Origin: Sparassis latifolia
Taxonomy: Eukaryota; Basidiomycota; Agaricomycetes; Polyporales; Sparassidaceae
Reading direction: 5' to 3'
DNA length: 64,000 bases
Assembly (NCBI GenBank): GCA_018466975.1
Contig: CM031561.1
Coordinates: forward strand, 4,960,001-5,024,000
Shown: piece after piece, positions 23,157-34,929 of the stretch
How positions within the stretch are numbered: position 1 is the stretch's first letter
Layout: every line of letters begins with the position of its first letter
Made by a program: the position numbers and the translations under genes
The notes under the pieces: generated by a model
The model's input: the letters and a program-made list of their open reading frames with translations, nothing else
Databases searched by the model: none
What the model was told of the DNA's origin: nothing

Positions 23157-23593
23157 CTAGATGCCTTCGGACTGCGCGATGATATACCTGCGCGCGGCAC
23201 GTCACACGAACGATCAACACGACGGACAGGATAGATAAATAGGCAGAAGCGACCGACCACGCGTGCAGCACCCCAGGGATCCAGCCGAGGATCCACAGCA
23301 GGATGTTGATCCAGAAGTCTGCGCGTCCCAGGTCACATCATACTGCGCGCACGGAGAGTCGCAGGGTTACTACGCACCGGCTGTGATACCGCGCTCTGCG
23401 CCACGCAAACGTCACTTCGCCCAGAATCAGTAATATTTCTGCGGCCACGCACTGAAGAACACGGCCAAGGGCGGGATGAACCTATGTATCATAGCGCACA
23501 GTCAGAGACTCCGGGGTAAGGTGAGGGATGTTGGGGTGGCACGCACACCGCAACGAAGTACAGGATCAAGTCCTGCGTCTTGCTGACGCGCGT
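23157..23593 (-). pseudogene. PMP3-like copy 4, start lost
   Basis: Exons 2-5 are intact on the minus strand: 23481-23453, 23395-23378, 23318-23258 and 23187-23157, giving FIPPLAVFF, KRGITAD, FWINILLWILGWIPGVLHAW and a YIIAQSEGI tail. The preceding exon (to 23547) reads TRVSKTQDLILYFVAV, but an in-frame TAG at 23594-23596 replaces a codon of copy 2 and no ATG follows it. Either a pseudogene or a gene with a different, unseen first exon. Confidence 0.65.
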
Positions 23594-23596
23594 CTA

Positions 23597-24370
23597 CTCA
23601 GCGGTATCGATAGGCGCGGATTTCCGTGAATCGCAGCCGGGTTCGTCAAAATCGATCGTCCAAGTGCCAAGTGACGCGATAGGAGTAAAGGTCAGTGCAG
23701 TTAGCGGGTCGGACAAGAATGTACTGTAGCGGACGCACGGGCTGGGTGGAGTATGCAGGCCTAGTGCTCATGATGTTCGTTAAAATTGAATAGTTAGTGC
23801 AGATTGGAGAGTTGTCAGTTGGCGAATTGCGCGCAAGTCACAGAGACCCGGCGGGTGCTGACATACGTGCACGTGATGGCACCGCCCACTCCATTTCGGG
23901 ACAGCATACTGAACGCCCGGCATTAATCTCTGGATGTGCTGTCCTGCGCAAGTCCTGCATTCCAGTCCTGGCCGTCAAGACCGAACACGAGAAGGTCGAA
24001 GCGGAGTCTAGTGTCACACAGGGTGAAGAGCACATTGTGTTTGGCTCTGCGAGAAGTGAAAGAGAGACGACGGTCGGTAAGTTGAACATTTTATGAAAGA
24101 CTTTAAGTTGAGGAGTTAAGAATAGGCGGTTAGATAAGCAGATGGTTTCGGCCTTCGAAGCCTTCGTGTCTAGGTCTCCTCAAATACGCTCTCGTAGTAT
24201 GTATGCTTACGTATGTCGCAGCACACGGTTGTGCTTCGAAGAACGGTAAGTACGTTGACACACTGACCCGGTACCCGTTGAACACCGATATGAAGAGTCA
24301 TGTTGCTGTTTGTTTGCGCCCCGAAATGGGACTCAGTGCAGTTCTACAAGTTAATATCTGTACAAAGTAC
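23597..24370. other. Duplicated flank DNA without a supported gene
   Basis: The 23770-24300 part is repeated in inverted orientation near 42240-43150. A 99-codon frame at 23797-24096 is partly kept in the inverted copy but shows no domain. Confidence 0.4.
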
Positions 24371-24896
24371 TGGCCCGTGACCCTTTGGACACAGTCTCGG
24401 CCACCCACAGTCATTGCATCACAAGTTAGTATCACGAGGGTTCTGTTCTACACTACCATTTCACACAACCACCATAATTATTCTCAGACTGTCGGGAGGT
24501 AGACCCACATACCCTTGAGGTACTGACATGTTATAGGTGAGTCACCGACGTTGGTGTATTTTTGTTAGCTGAAACCACATTTGCGGACTATTTGCGAGCA
24601 GGAACTATGTCAGAAGAAATGGAGAACTGACCGCTGAATTCTCTGATCATGCACAGTCGAAGGTCATCTGGTAACGCCGCTGGTGCTTCTTCCTGAACTA
24701 CGACCTCGACAGAGTATACGTATCTTCCCAGGTCAGACTAAAACCTCCGAGGATTACCCAACCACCGTTGACGAACAGGGGTCACGAGGACTTTTAACAG
24801 GCTACGCCGGCATTCTGCTGACACTGAACTAGTTACACAGGGACCCCCTCAAAACTCAGTCCAGAGTGACATTCTTTCATATTTCTCTCTTTACCG

Positions 24897-25818
24897 ATGT
24901 CTACCACTCGCATCGCAGTTGTCACAGGTGCCTCCCGAGGAATCGGAGAGGCCGTCGCCTTGCGTCTTGCAGACGATGGATTTGACGTTGCCGTGAACGA
25001 CATTCCTGCAATGGCAGAATCGCTCAAGGCAGTTGTCGAGAAGATACGGCAGAAGGGCAGACGCTCTCTCGCCGTGACTGGGGACGTATCGAATGAGAAC
25101 GACGTGAAGACCGTGGTTGACAAGGTCGTAGAGACACTTGGCGGACTGGACGTTGTATGCATTCGGGATCTAAGCGACGCGCCGCATATTCTGAATACCT
25201 CGTTGACTGTCAGATGGTCGCAAACGCAGGCATCGCCCTGGTGAAGCCTGTCGTCGAGAGTGCGTACTGTCTGTTTCGAGAACTGTGATACTGATCGGCG
25301 GCCGCAGCTTCTATCGAAGAGTATGACCGCGTTATGTCCGTCAACGTCAAGGGTGTCTTCCTGTGCTTCAAGTATGCCGCTCTCCAGATGATCAAGCAGG
25401 GACGCGGTGGAAGAATCATAGGTAAGTCATTCTTGCCACTGTCCGACTAGCGCATTTTCCTGGTATTGATCGATCGTTTCCAGGTGCTTGTTCCATGGCT
25501 GGTAAGACGGGTGGGTCTGCAGTGCATCCGCCAACAAAGACACTCGCATTCATGAGCACTTTGCATGAACAGGAATGACCAATCTTTCTGTATACAACGC
25601 GTCGAAATTCGCAGTGCGGGGACTCACTCAAACTTGCGGTGCGCCTTGACCTTCTTGTTCTCACTGAAAAGCACAGCTAAGGTCGTATTCTTGATTGAAA
25701 CTGTCTTGTAGCGCTCGAATGGGCGAAGCACGGCATAACTGTCAACAGCTATGCCCCGGGGATGATTCGCACGACGCTCTGTGCGTTCGAATATCGATGC
25801 TACAGTTATAGAACTTGA
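24897..25818 (+). pseudogene. Short-chain dehydrogenase/reductase (SDR), copy I, C-terminally truncated
   Basis: Six exons: 24897-25154, 25214-25259, 25308-25421, 25484-25510, 25573-25638 and 25712-25818, all GT..AG and phase-consistent, 205 aa. Rossmann motif TGASRGIG near residue 11; VANAG; SVNVKGVF; active-site region GACSMAGKTG then YNASK (the YxxxK pair); VNSYAPGMIRT near 190. Classical SDRs continue about 60 residues past the PG motif with the substrate loop and last strand; here the frame runs into unrelated sequence and stops. Family known as NAD(P)-dependent oxidoreductases; substrate unknown. Probably a truncated copy, though it may still be transcribed. Confidence 0.7.
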
Positions 25819-26118
25819 CAAGTCTCTCTGGACAGTGATCGAGTCCGATGAGCTTACGAGTGAGAAAATGTCAACCACGGTAGGTAGTCCGCTCTTGTTG
25901 CTAGTGAAACGCGATTCACCACAGCTGTATAGCTTGACGCGCTTGGTCTCGCGAAGGATACTCCATTTGGAGAGCCCTCTGTCATCGGAGAACTGGTCTC
26001 CTACCTCGTAAAGCCAGAGTCTCACTTCGTCAGCGGTGAGTGGCGTAATTTGGCGGAGGTGGCTATCGGGATCGGCTGATTGAAATATGGGATAATTAGG
26101 CCAATGCATAAACATCAA
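25624..26118 (-). other. Open frame antisense to the SDR tail, conserved in three copies (copy I)
   Basis: The minus strand is open for 164 codons (MMFMHWPNYPIFQSADPDSH, DEVRLWLYEVGDQFSDDRG). The homologous strand in copy II (30207-29935 for the first part) and copy III (40405-40785) keeps the frame over the first 90 or more codons. This suggests that a second gene's 5' part was joined tail-to-tail with the truncated SDR. I do not recognise the protein. Confidence 0.4.
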
Positions 26119-26327
26119 CGGAGGCGTTTTCTTTGACTGAGGTCACGTCCGGAGAGCTATCAGCTAAGCTCCATTGTAATTGTTCAAGTACGTCAACTCT
26201 TGTACGGCTGCAGATCGAGTGTACGAATCAGACTTATCTTGGTGGTTCTGTTCTGGCGTGTTTGTGCTTTGTGCATAAGGAGAGGTCGCTGCTGCATGGA
26301 TGACTTTTGTACTCTGCACGACAATCA

Positions 26328-26536
26328 TGCATGAGATCCTCCCCCACGATGAGCTCGCTGAGAAGCGTCGATTTGTACGACGAACCGCCCGACTGTGCGA
26401 CGTAGTCATTGACCCGAGTATCAAGGTCCTAACGGAACCATCTCGTATGGGGGGGCCGTCGCCCAGCTGGCACAGTTTCGTGCCGTGCCCGAGCAATTGT
26501 GTGTTCCCGTCTGTCTGCGCGGTGTGCGGTGTCTGA
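26328..26536 (+). other. Conserved open frame MHEI-PHDEL (copy I)
   Basis: Reads MHEILPHDELAEKRRFVRR then TARLCDVVIDPSIKVLTEPS. Nearly identical frames are in copy II (30416-30604, +) and copy III (minus, 40293-40027), diverging after SRMGG. Three-copy conservation may reflect only recent duplication; the strand opposite is also open. Function unknown. Confidence 0.35.
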
Positions 26537-26879
26537 TGTATCGTGGACTAAAGCCTCAAATATCTGCTGCATGTGGGGTCAGGATCGGAAACACTCGCAC
26601 CTGTATTGTATTGGTCGAATCTCTCATTCGCATCCCTGCTGCTGTAGATTATGATACCTCACCACGATCAGTGACCGACGGCCACATCCATGACATCTAC
26701 TAGAATTACAACTAGAGAAGAATGGAGTCCGCGCACTCCAACGATGACTTAAAGCCGTCATAGAGCCCGATTCATCTCCCAGTGTTCGTTGTCGCCTCCA
26801 TGGCCTCGTCACCAGAACGAACAGGTAATGCAGGCATATGACGAATAATTTATTGCTGAACGATGCGTGAAACGTGATC

Positions 26880-27960
26880 TTTGATAGTTGAACGTTGAGG
26901 TCGCGCAACGTGCGCTTATTTACATCCGTCCGCCACGGGCGTAATCCGACCTGGCCATGCCGAGAGTGCACGAAGCTCTCCGACAGAGCACAGACATCAT
27001 TAACCTCGATCCTCGAGAGAGTGGCCAACTTAAACTGGCATGCTGCCCCAGGTCCAACGGCCGAAGCAGGCGATCGAAGCAGGCAAAAGAAAGTCAAGTA
27101 CTACCTACCAGCACGACTCCGGGACGCGTCGATTTGCAATCGCCATGGGCGGCCGGGCGGTTCCGCTGGCATCTGCTGAGGCAAGCCGCAAGAGCGAAGT
27201 CGAAGAGTGCAAGTGTGGAATTGAGATGGGCCAGTGACGGGGGGCGCCGCTGTCGGTCGGTGCGGTCAGGTATGCTCGTCGCCATTCGGGCTCGTGATGG
27301 GGTTGCCAGGCCCGCTTTCCAGGGACGCAGCCTCTGGAGGCGTTGTGTCTCGACCCCTAGTGTTCTGCGCACTGCTGGCAGGGCGAGGCGTACCGCCCGC
27401 GGCGCTGCCTGGTGCGCGAGTGGGTGGAGCGCGAGATGGGTGGTAGTTGTGGCAGGGTGCAGAGTAGTGGCGGAGGCGGAGGGTGGCGGACAGCGAAGGG
27501 GGCGCATCTGTGTGCCTGATCTGGGCGGGAGCTGATCGGAGGCAGATCACGACACGATGCTCTCGCCGTCGCTCCGAAGGATGCACGTTCTGTCAGTGAG
27601 GGAGCGTGAAGCAAGCCAGACGTCGCGCGGTGCCAGCGCACGCGTGCCTGCAAAAGCCAGTGTGCAATCGCACTCGCTGAGTCATGCGGGGCAGGCGCAC
27701 GGTGGGAGCCCGGCGCTGGCCGCGGAGAGACACACACGGCCGAGCTGTTCGCAGGAGCGGGTGCTGGAGTGGTCCCATTGGTGCGCAGAGGGGACGACGG
27801 GGAGGAGGGAATGAATGTGTACTGGGAGACGTGGAGCAATCGATGCCGTCCACTCGCGCTGACTGGGCGTTCCTGGCCTCGCTCGCCCAGGCTTTGTGTG
27901 ATGATCGCCTGCCTCTCGGTCTGACCGTGCATGATATTTTTTGGCACCCGCCTAACAATT
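26880..27960. repeat. GC-rich segment present again in inverted orientation at 34.9-37.4 kb
   Basis: 27230-27900 is closely matched by the reverse complement of 34930-35595. 26890-27060 matches parts of the reverse complement of 37310-37440 and other pieces near 36150-36280. Long frames on both strands (e.g. 28001-27357) are typical of GC-rich DNA and no gene is supported. Confidence 0.65.
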
Positions 27961-27990
27961 AGCAAATTGCTGTAATCTCTGTACAAAATA

Positions 27991-28263
27991 CTGTACTCCA
28001 AGGACCTTAGGTTCAGTCACGCGTCACACAGCTCGTGAACTGAACTTATTTGGGCGCTTGTCACAAGTCACAGGAGGTGAACCGGACAAAGAGGGGTGAC
28101 TCGAGCGCCAAAATAACAAATTTGGTTCCCGACGCCCCAGGCGTCGGGCGCTTGTGTGAACTGAACTACATGTCCCGCGTCACCCAGCCGTGTGAACTGT
28201 GAACTAAGTCAAATTGGTGTGTCACAGTTCACAAGGTGTGAACCTAAGGTCGTTGGAGTACAG
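27991..28263. mobile_element. MITE with CTGTACTCCAA ends and TA target duplication
   Basis: A 273-bp element; CTGTACTCCAAGGACCTTAG at the left and CTAAGGTCGTTGGAGTACAG at the right are inverted copies with one mismatch, flanked by TA (27989-27990 and 28264-28265). The interior is built of GTGAACTG/CAGTTCAC-type inverted words. The TA duplication suggests a Tc1/mariner-type helper. Confidence 0.75.
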
Positions 28264-28987
28264 TACGAGGGAAGTGCCGCCTCCTCGCGGCAGAGACCTT
28301 GCTTGCGAAATTTGCCACCGCATAGATTCGAACTTGAGACGTTGCAAGCCAAGTCGGGACTTATCGTGCAAGATTCAGATGCACGGAAGGAACCGGGGAG
28401 TCGAAAAGTGCGACAATTAAGAGGGTGGAGAGACCTCAATTGCAAGCAAGGTAACTAGGCCATGGCCCTTCGGACACATCAGAAAGTCTCGGCCACCCAC
28501 AGTCATTGCATCACAAGTTAGCATCCTGAGGGTTCCGTTCTACACCACCGTGTCATACAACCACCATAATTATTTCAGACTGTCGGGAGGTAGACCCACA
28601 TACCCTTGAGGTACTGACATGTTATAGGTGAGTCACCGACGTTGGTGTATTTTTGTTAGCTGAAACCACATTTGCGGACTATTTGCGAGCAGGAACTATG
28701 TCAGAAGAAATGGAGAACTGACCGCTGAATTCTCTGATCATGCACAGTCGAAGGTCATCTGGTAACGCCGCTGGTGCTTCTTCCTGAACTACGACCTCGA
28801 CAGAGTATACGTATCTTCCCAGGTCAGACTAAAACCTCCGAGGATTACCCAACCACCGTTGACGAACAGGGGTCACGAGGACTTTTAACAGGCTACGCTG
28901 GCATTCTGCTGACGCTGAACTGGTCACGGAGGGACCCCCTCAAAACTCAGTCCAGAGTGACATTCTTTCATATTTCTCTCTTTACCG

Positions 28988-30128
28988 ATGTCTACCACTC
29001 GCATCGCAGTTGTCACAGGTGCCTCCCGAGGAATCGGAGAGGCCGTCGCCTTGCGTCTTGCAGACGATGGATTTGACGTTGCCGTGAACGACATTCCTGC
29101 AATGGCAGAATCGCTCGAGGCGCTTGTCGAGAAGATACGGCAGAAGGGCAGACGCTCTCTCGCCGTGACTGGGGACGTATCGAATGAGAACGACGTGAAG
29201 ACCGTGGTTGACAAGGTCGTAGAGACACTTGGCGGACTGGACGTTGTATGCATTCGGGGTCTGAGCGAAGCGCCGCATATTCTGAATATCTTGTTGACTG
29301 CCAGATGGTCGCGAACGCAGGCACCTGCCTGTTGAAGCCCGTCGTCGAGAGTGCGTACTGTCTGCTTCGAGAGCTGTGATACTTATCGGCGGCCGCAGCT
29401 TCTATCGAAGAGTATGACCGCGTTATGTCTGTCAACGCCAAGGGTGTCTTCCTGTGCTTCAAGTATGCCGCTCTCCAGATGATCAAACAAGGACGAGGTG
29501 GAAGAATCATAGGTAAGTCATTCTTGCCACTGTCCGACTAGCGCATTTTCCTGGTATTGATCGATCGTTTCCAGGCGCTTGTTCCTTGGCCGGTAAGATG
29601 GGTGGGTCTGCAGAGCACCCTCCAACAAAGACGCCCGCATTCATGAGCACTTTGCATGACCAGGGGCGACCAATCTTTCTGTGTACACCGCGTCGAAATT
29701 CGCAGTGCGGGGACTTACTCAAACTTGTGGTGCGCCTTGACCTTCTTGTTCTCACTGAAAAGCACAGCTAAGGTCGTATTCTTGATTGAAACTGTCTTGT
29801 AGCGCTCGAATGGGCGAAGCACGGCATAACTGTCAACAGCTATGCTCCTGGGATGATTCGCACGCCGCTCAGTGCGTTCGAATATCGATGCGCAGTTATA
29901 GGTCCTGACAAGTCTCTCTGGACAGTGATGGAGTTCAGTGAGGTTGCGAGTGAGAAAAACTTAACCACAGTAGGTGGCCCACTCTTGTTACTAGTGAAGC
30001 GTGATTCATCACAGCTGTATATAGGGCGACACGCTGGGTATCGGGAATATTCCAATCGCAGAGCCCTCCGTCATCGGAGAACTGGTCTCCTACCTCGTAA
30101 AACCAGAGTCTCACTTCGTCAGCGGTGA
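28988..30128 (+). CDS. SDR copy II with a substituted C-terminal extension
   Basis: The same six exons as copy I: 28988-29245, 29305-29350, 29399-29512, 29575-29601, 29664-29729 and 29803-30128, adding up to exactly 278 codons plus TGA. TGASRGIG, VANAG, GACSLAGKMG and YTASK are kept. From GMIRTPLSAFEY onward about 90 residues (DKSLWTVMEFSEVASEKN ...) are encoded antisense to the frame described for the other strand and are not SDR-like; the normal substrate-loop end is missing. SVNAKGVF has Ala where the other copies have Val. It could be a chimeric gene or a decaying copy; the intact frame is suggestive but not proof. Confidence 0.5.
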
Positions 30129-30207
30129 GTGGTGTAATTTGGCGGAGGTGGCTATCGAGATCGGCTGATCGAAATATGGGATAATTAGGCCAATGCATAA
30201 ACATCAA
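29935..30207 (-). other. Antisense open frame, copy II
   Basis: Reads MMFMHWPNYPIFRSADLDSH and DEVRLWFYEVGDQFSDDGGL, matching copies I and III, then frameshifts. It overlaps the C-terminal extension of SDR copy II on the other strand. Unidentified. Confidence 0.35.
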
Positions 30208-30415
30208 CGGAGGCGTTTTCTTTGACTGAGGTCACGTCCGGAGAGCTATCAGCTAAGCTCCATTGTAATTGTTCGAGTACGTCAACTCTTGTACGGCTGC
30301 AGATCGAGTGTACGAATCAGACTTATCTTGGTGGTTCTGTTCTGGCGTGTTCGTGCTTTGTGAATAAGGAGAGATCGCTGCTGCATGGATTACTCGTGTA
30401 CTCTGCACAACGATC

Positions 30416-30604
30416 ATGCATGAGATCGCCCCCCACGATGAGCTCACTGAGAAGCGTCGATTTGTACGACGAACCGCCCGTCTGTGCGACGTAGTCATTG
30501 ACCCGTTGAAAAAGGTCCTAACGGAACCATCTCGTATGGGGGGAGCCAATCGCGCGCAACAAACACGAAGAGACGTTACCTTCGAAGACGTTCCAGACGC
30601 GTAG
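30416..30604 (+). other. Conserved open frame MHEI-PHDEL (copy II)
   Basis: Begins MHEIAPHDELTEKRRFVRR, continues ARLCDVVIDPLKKVLTEPSR and ends DVTFEDVPDA at 30604. The inverted copy III keeps the same start. A longer minus-strand frame (30924-30253) covers the same bases, so coding status is unresolved. Confidence 0.35.
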
Positions 30605-31000
30605 ATTCCCGCGCCAAATCGCAGAAAATTGGTACGCTCGCCGGCACGCACCCATTTGCAACCGCAAACGCATTCGTCAAGGCAGTGAGCGTATCCGGTC
30701 GGCAGGATGCTAAGGACGCAGAACAGTGACAAGCACGCGGATAATATTACACAAGCACGAGCTTCAGCACACGCAGAGGTCGCGTAATAATTCACCGTCG
30801 CCCAGGCTACGGTTTCGTGCCGTGCCAGAGCATTGTGTGTTCCTGTCTGTCTGCGCGGTGCATTGTGTATCGTGGATTGAGCCTCAAATATCTGCATGTG
30901 GTGTGGTGTCAGGATGGGAAACACTCGCTCCTGTATTGGGCGAATTTCTCATTCGCGTCCCTGCTGCCGCAGGTCTTCCAGACCTACGATACCTCACCAC

Positions 31001-34000
31001 GATCGACGATATCACGAATAGAGAGCCGCAAGATCGTAGCAGACGAACTTGGCAGATTGCAGGTAATGCTTTCGTGGACTGCTTCGATGTTTTTTAAATC
31101 GCTCATCCACTAGCGCGTTGGCACAGAAGCACCGTAACACGGACGTACCTCTACGTACGCATTGTGCGATTTCTGCAGTTGCGAAATACCTAATCCGAGC
31201 TGAGGACCGAAATTTTGACGAATGGACGAGGTGGCAAAATTCCAGACACACTCAGCGTTGGCGATAGCATAGTTTGGGTGCGTGACGTTCTGTAGCGGCC
31301 GTAAAACCTGACACGGCTGAGGCGTGCTTGTATTTATCTCACATTATGACATAGTCTCACTGCCGACTCGGATGTGCAGCTGTGGGCCTGCCAGTGCTCA
31401 GAAAGCCAAGATCAGCTGTTGACGCAGCGACTCCAGGAGTTGCAGAAAAGATAGGAACCAGTGCTAATTACAGGCGATGGTAGGAGCAACAAAGTTTGCC
31501 CGGCACACCCACCCCGTCCACCTACACGCGACGTTTGCGTTCGACGGGCGCACACTTGCCCTCGCACTTTGTGCCTGCTGAAGACGTCGGGAATATATAC
31601 AAGCGACCTGAGGAGCACACCGAGCGCTCGACGGCGCGAATCGATAATGTCTCCATGCAACGCGGCTGCCATTTTACACCCTCCTCGCTGAGCCTCCTCC
31701 ACGTCTACCAGCAATGCCGCCCTTTCCTCCCTGAGGAGTCGTGATTCCGGCGTCAGGGCAGCCTTTGATCTTGTATATGCTTACTGGATATAGAAGCGTC
31801 GGCATCCCCGGTCCATCGGGACCTGCTTGCGACTTTGCCAGTGCCAGTGAACGCTCCCCCCTCCCCCCCCTCTCTCGTTCTCGCTGATATGGAAACGTCG
31901 TGTAGCTCGAGACGATACGAATCGCTGTTGTCTCGGAAATGCTGGATGATTCCCCGGAAAACTTCTGCCGGACGAGTGTAATATACGATGGCTGTCCTTG
32001 AACTGGCAGTCCGCTGATGCATGTATACAATCAACAGAGGCGGAAGAAACGGAGAAGCCAAACTTTTAATCTCAAAAGCGAACGTCTGATTGGCGGTCGA
32101 TGTTCCCACCTTGTCGGACTCGGAAAAACACCCTCTCAGCGAATGGACGCGGACGCGGGGCTGGATATATGACATAGCACAAGAGTAGAAACGATGCATA
32201 ACGCACGACATACCGGGTATAATATCACACAAAGCGAGCAGTCCAGGCAATATCTACGAGAAAGGGTAGCACTGCGGACCCATCCTATGCGGTTGCTTTT
32301 CTGTAGACTTGTGAGGACGACAGTGTCCTGCACTAAATGACACGGCAACGTCGATTAGTAGCGGGCCTAGGAAGACATGCAAACGGGAGGGCTCACCGTC
32401 CCGAAGTATAGTCGACGTCGTCTTCGCGTCCTAAACAACAACTGAGCGCCGCTTCAGCCCAAATTACGAGAACACTAACCGTGGCCGTCGTGAAATGAAA
32501 GTAGAAGTATCGCCGCGGCGGTGAGCCGTCCCCGAGTACCTGCCCAAACTTCCGTCTGAGGTCTGCGATGCATTCCGGTTAGCGACCTCCGGGCTGCCCA
32601 TTCTGGAGGATCGACGCGCAATCAGACGTGTGCTCTCATAGCAGTTCGGCCGGTTGCCGTACCGATACGACGTACCTGGAGAACTTAACACCACCGGCAG
32701 CCTCGAGCTTCGCTTTGAAGACGCCAAGTCTTTCGCAGGAAGAGACCAGCACATCTGGACGGGATATTTTCGAGGAGTCGACGAAGGAAGAAGATGGAAG
32801 ATCTGGATCAGAAGTCCTACTAGTAGGACTTACCAGCGAACGTCGAAGATGGGTCACCATTACGACTCGATAGGCAGTCGCACCCCGGGGCATCGGACGC
32901 CACCAAGCCAAAGCTGCGTTATCGCGAACGTGAACGCGAGGATGCAGAGAGTAAAATCCGGGGGTGTGCAGCCGCGACGATGTACGTCCTCCGCGTCCGA
33001 GCAGTGCGAACGCCAGCGAGACGGTAGTAGAGGCTGGCCTTTCGTCGGTCCCCGCGAGCGTCGCGGCCACACGAAGATCTCCAGAGTTCCACCGTGACAG
33101 TATACTCTAATCGCGATCGCGATCGGAGAGCTAGCAGCAAGCAATCCGCCGCCGCGCCACACCGGCACCGGCCACCTCCGGCGAGCGCATTAATTCCAGC
33201 CATCCCGGCACCGGGCTCCCTGCGCGCGAACGCTTGAAGGCGTCGCGGTGTGTGCACGAAACGGGGGGTGTCGACGCACGCACGTCATCACTCACGGTAC
33301 AGATGACATCCCCTTGTCCTCGTCCCCGGTCTGTCGGGGTCGCGCAGTCTGTCCCATATGTCCATCCGTCCGCCATGCCAGCTGCAGTGGCTGGAGCGCG
33401 ACAGCGAACAGACCCACCCGATTCTATATAGATCACGAGCACGAGCACGAGCAACGAGCGCGTGGGTGCCAACTCGAACTCAAACTCGAACCAGGCGACA
33501 ACACAAACACGCTCGCCGCAGCCCGAGTGAATATGTACCGCTCGATCGAGGGTATAAAGGACCGCGTCCCGCCCCGTCAAATTTAATGCGCAGACGCCCA
33601 ACAGTCGCAGCGGACGGACGCTCCATAATAATAATCGCACGCGCAGGCAGACCTTACCTCCGGCCTCAGCGTAGACGAAAACACGCGGCGCCCGACAGGC
33701 GCTCGAGCGTCCCCGAAGCAGCGCGTCGCCATCCGAGTCCTGAGGCCTGATGCGCGCACAGTCCGAAGTATGTAGCAGTGCCAGTGCTGGCACTGCAGGA
33801 CGAGCTCTCGGTGCGGAGCCCTCGTTAATCATTATCACGCGGGGCACGTGGTACCTGGACGTGCACGCGCAGGCATAACATAAAAATATATATACACTAC
33901 ATACCCCCGCGCACAGCCGGTCGTCCGCCGAACCCGGCATGTCCGCCCGCCTCGACGGCGCAGCGCTTCAAAGACACCGAACTGTGCATAAAACGCGCCA

Positions 34001-34929
34001 CCGAGATGCGTATTATACATCCGCGAGCCCGCGGGGCGGAAGCAACGCTAACTTGAAAAAGCTTCCGAACCCGCGCGGATCGCGCCTTCTATCACAAGTT
34101 GTCCCGATTCGGGGCAGGGTGCACGCGGGGCGCGGGAGGGGCAGGTAGGGATACATGCATATACCTCGCTGGGACGGCAAGTTACAAGGTACACGACGGG
34201 GGACGGACGGGGACCAACAACAACAACAAGAAAGAAACGAACGAACGCCCGAAAGTGGCAAGGTCCGCAGGAGCGGGAACGGGACTGAACGCAGAACACC
34301 TCAACACATCTCCATCGGCCCCCCCTCCAGCTTCGGCTGCGGCTTCGACTTCCGGCTACGCCTACGGGAACGGGAACGGGGAAAGGTGAGAAGGAGGGGG
34401 CGAACACCGGGGAATAAAGTAGGCCGAGTAACGTATGGGAACCTGTGGTGCGGAGCGGGTGAGTGTGAGCGGCGGGGAGCACGGCGAACGCACCTGCGGC
34501 GATCTCATATTACACGATGCGGGGTCTACCAGGCGGGGGTGTTCTCGTCGCCGCCGCGCTGCACACGGCGCACTCAGTATGGGACGCCGGAGGATCTCGG
34601 GGAGAAGACTGACCTTTTCCTGGAAGGGAGGGAAGCGGGATGGGTCGGTGGTCAGCGGGAGCTGTATCAGCGGAGGCAATTGGGGAGGAAGCTCACTTGT
34701 GCGTTGGGATTCGCGGCGGGGTGCTAGGTGGGGGATACGGTGCGTCAGCATGGGGGGCATAGAAGGACAGAAGGACGGAAGGACGGAAGGAACGCACTGG
34801 GAGGGCGGCGGCGAGGCCGGCGAAGACGACGACGGCGAGGAGAGAGACGAGCTGGAAGTTCATTTTGTGGGCGAGGCGAGGGGGGAATGAGAGGTGGGAA
34901 GGGGCAGGATGATGGGCAGATAACGGGAC
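31001..34929. other. Large gene-poor region, partly GC-rich
   Basis: 31250-31750 is related to the reverse complement of about 38970-39330 (both contain CGTTTGCGTTCGACG or its complement). 32600-34900 is CpG-rich with long frames on several strands (e.g. 33940-33131), but none has domain character or a splice-joined model. 33430-33470 is a GAGCAC-type simple tract. No gene is supported. Confidence 0.4.

Larger units (their letters stand above)
24371..26700 (+). repeat. SDR-containing segmental duplication, copy I
   Basis: Starts near TCTCGGCCACCCACAGTCAT (about 24396) and is nearly collinear with 28478-31000 (offset 4,091 bp over the SDR gene) and with the inverted 39600-42160. Relative to copy II it lacks about 240 bp after 26455. 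Confidence 0.8.
28478..31000 (+). repeat. SDR-containing segmental duplication, copy II
   Basis: Directly repeated from copy I from TCTCGGCCACCCACAGTCAT onward, through the SDR gene and its tail. The part after 30550 also matches the inverted copy III (about 39650-40030) rather than copy I, which has lost it. Confidence 0.8.

Noticed and set aside
30253..30924. 223-codon minus-strand ORF with a hydrophobic stretch resembling a secreted Cys-rich protein
   Set aside because: It is opposite the conserved MHEI-PHDEL frame, has poor protein character, and the equivalent frame is not kept in copies I and III.
33131..33940. 269-codon minus-strand ORF in CpG-rich DNA
   Set aside because: Composition-driven, overlaps equally long frames on the other strand, and has no recognisable domain.
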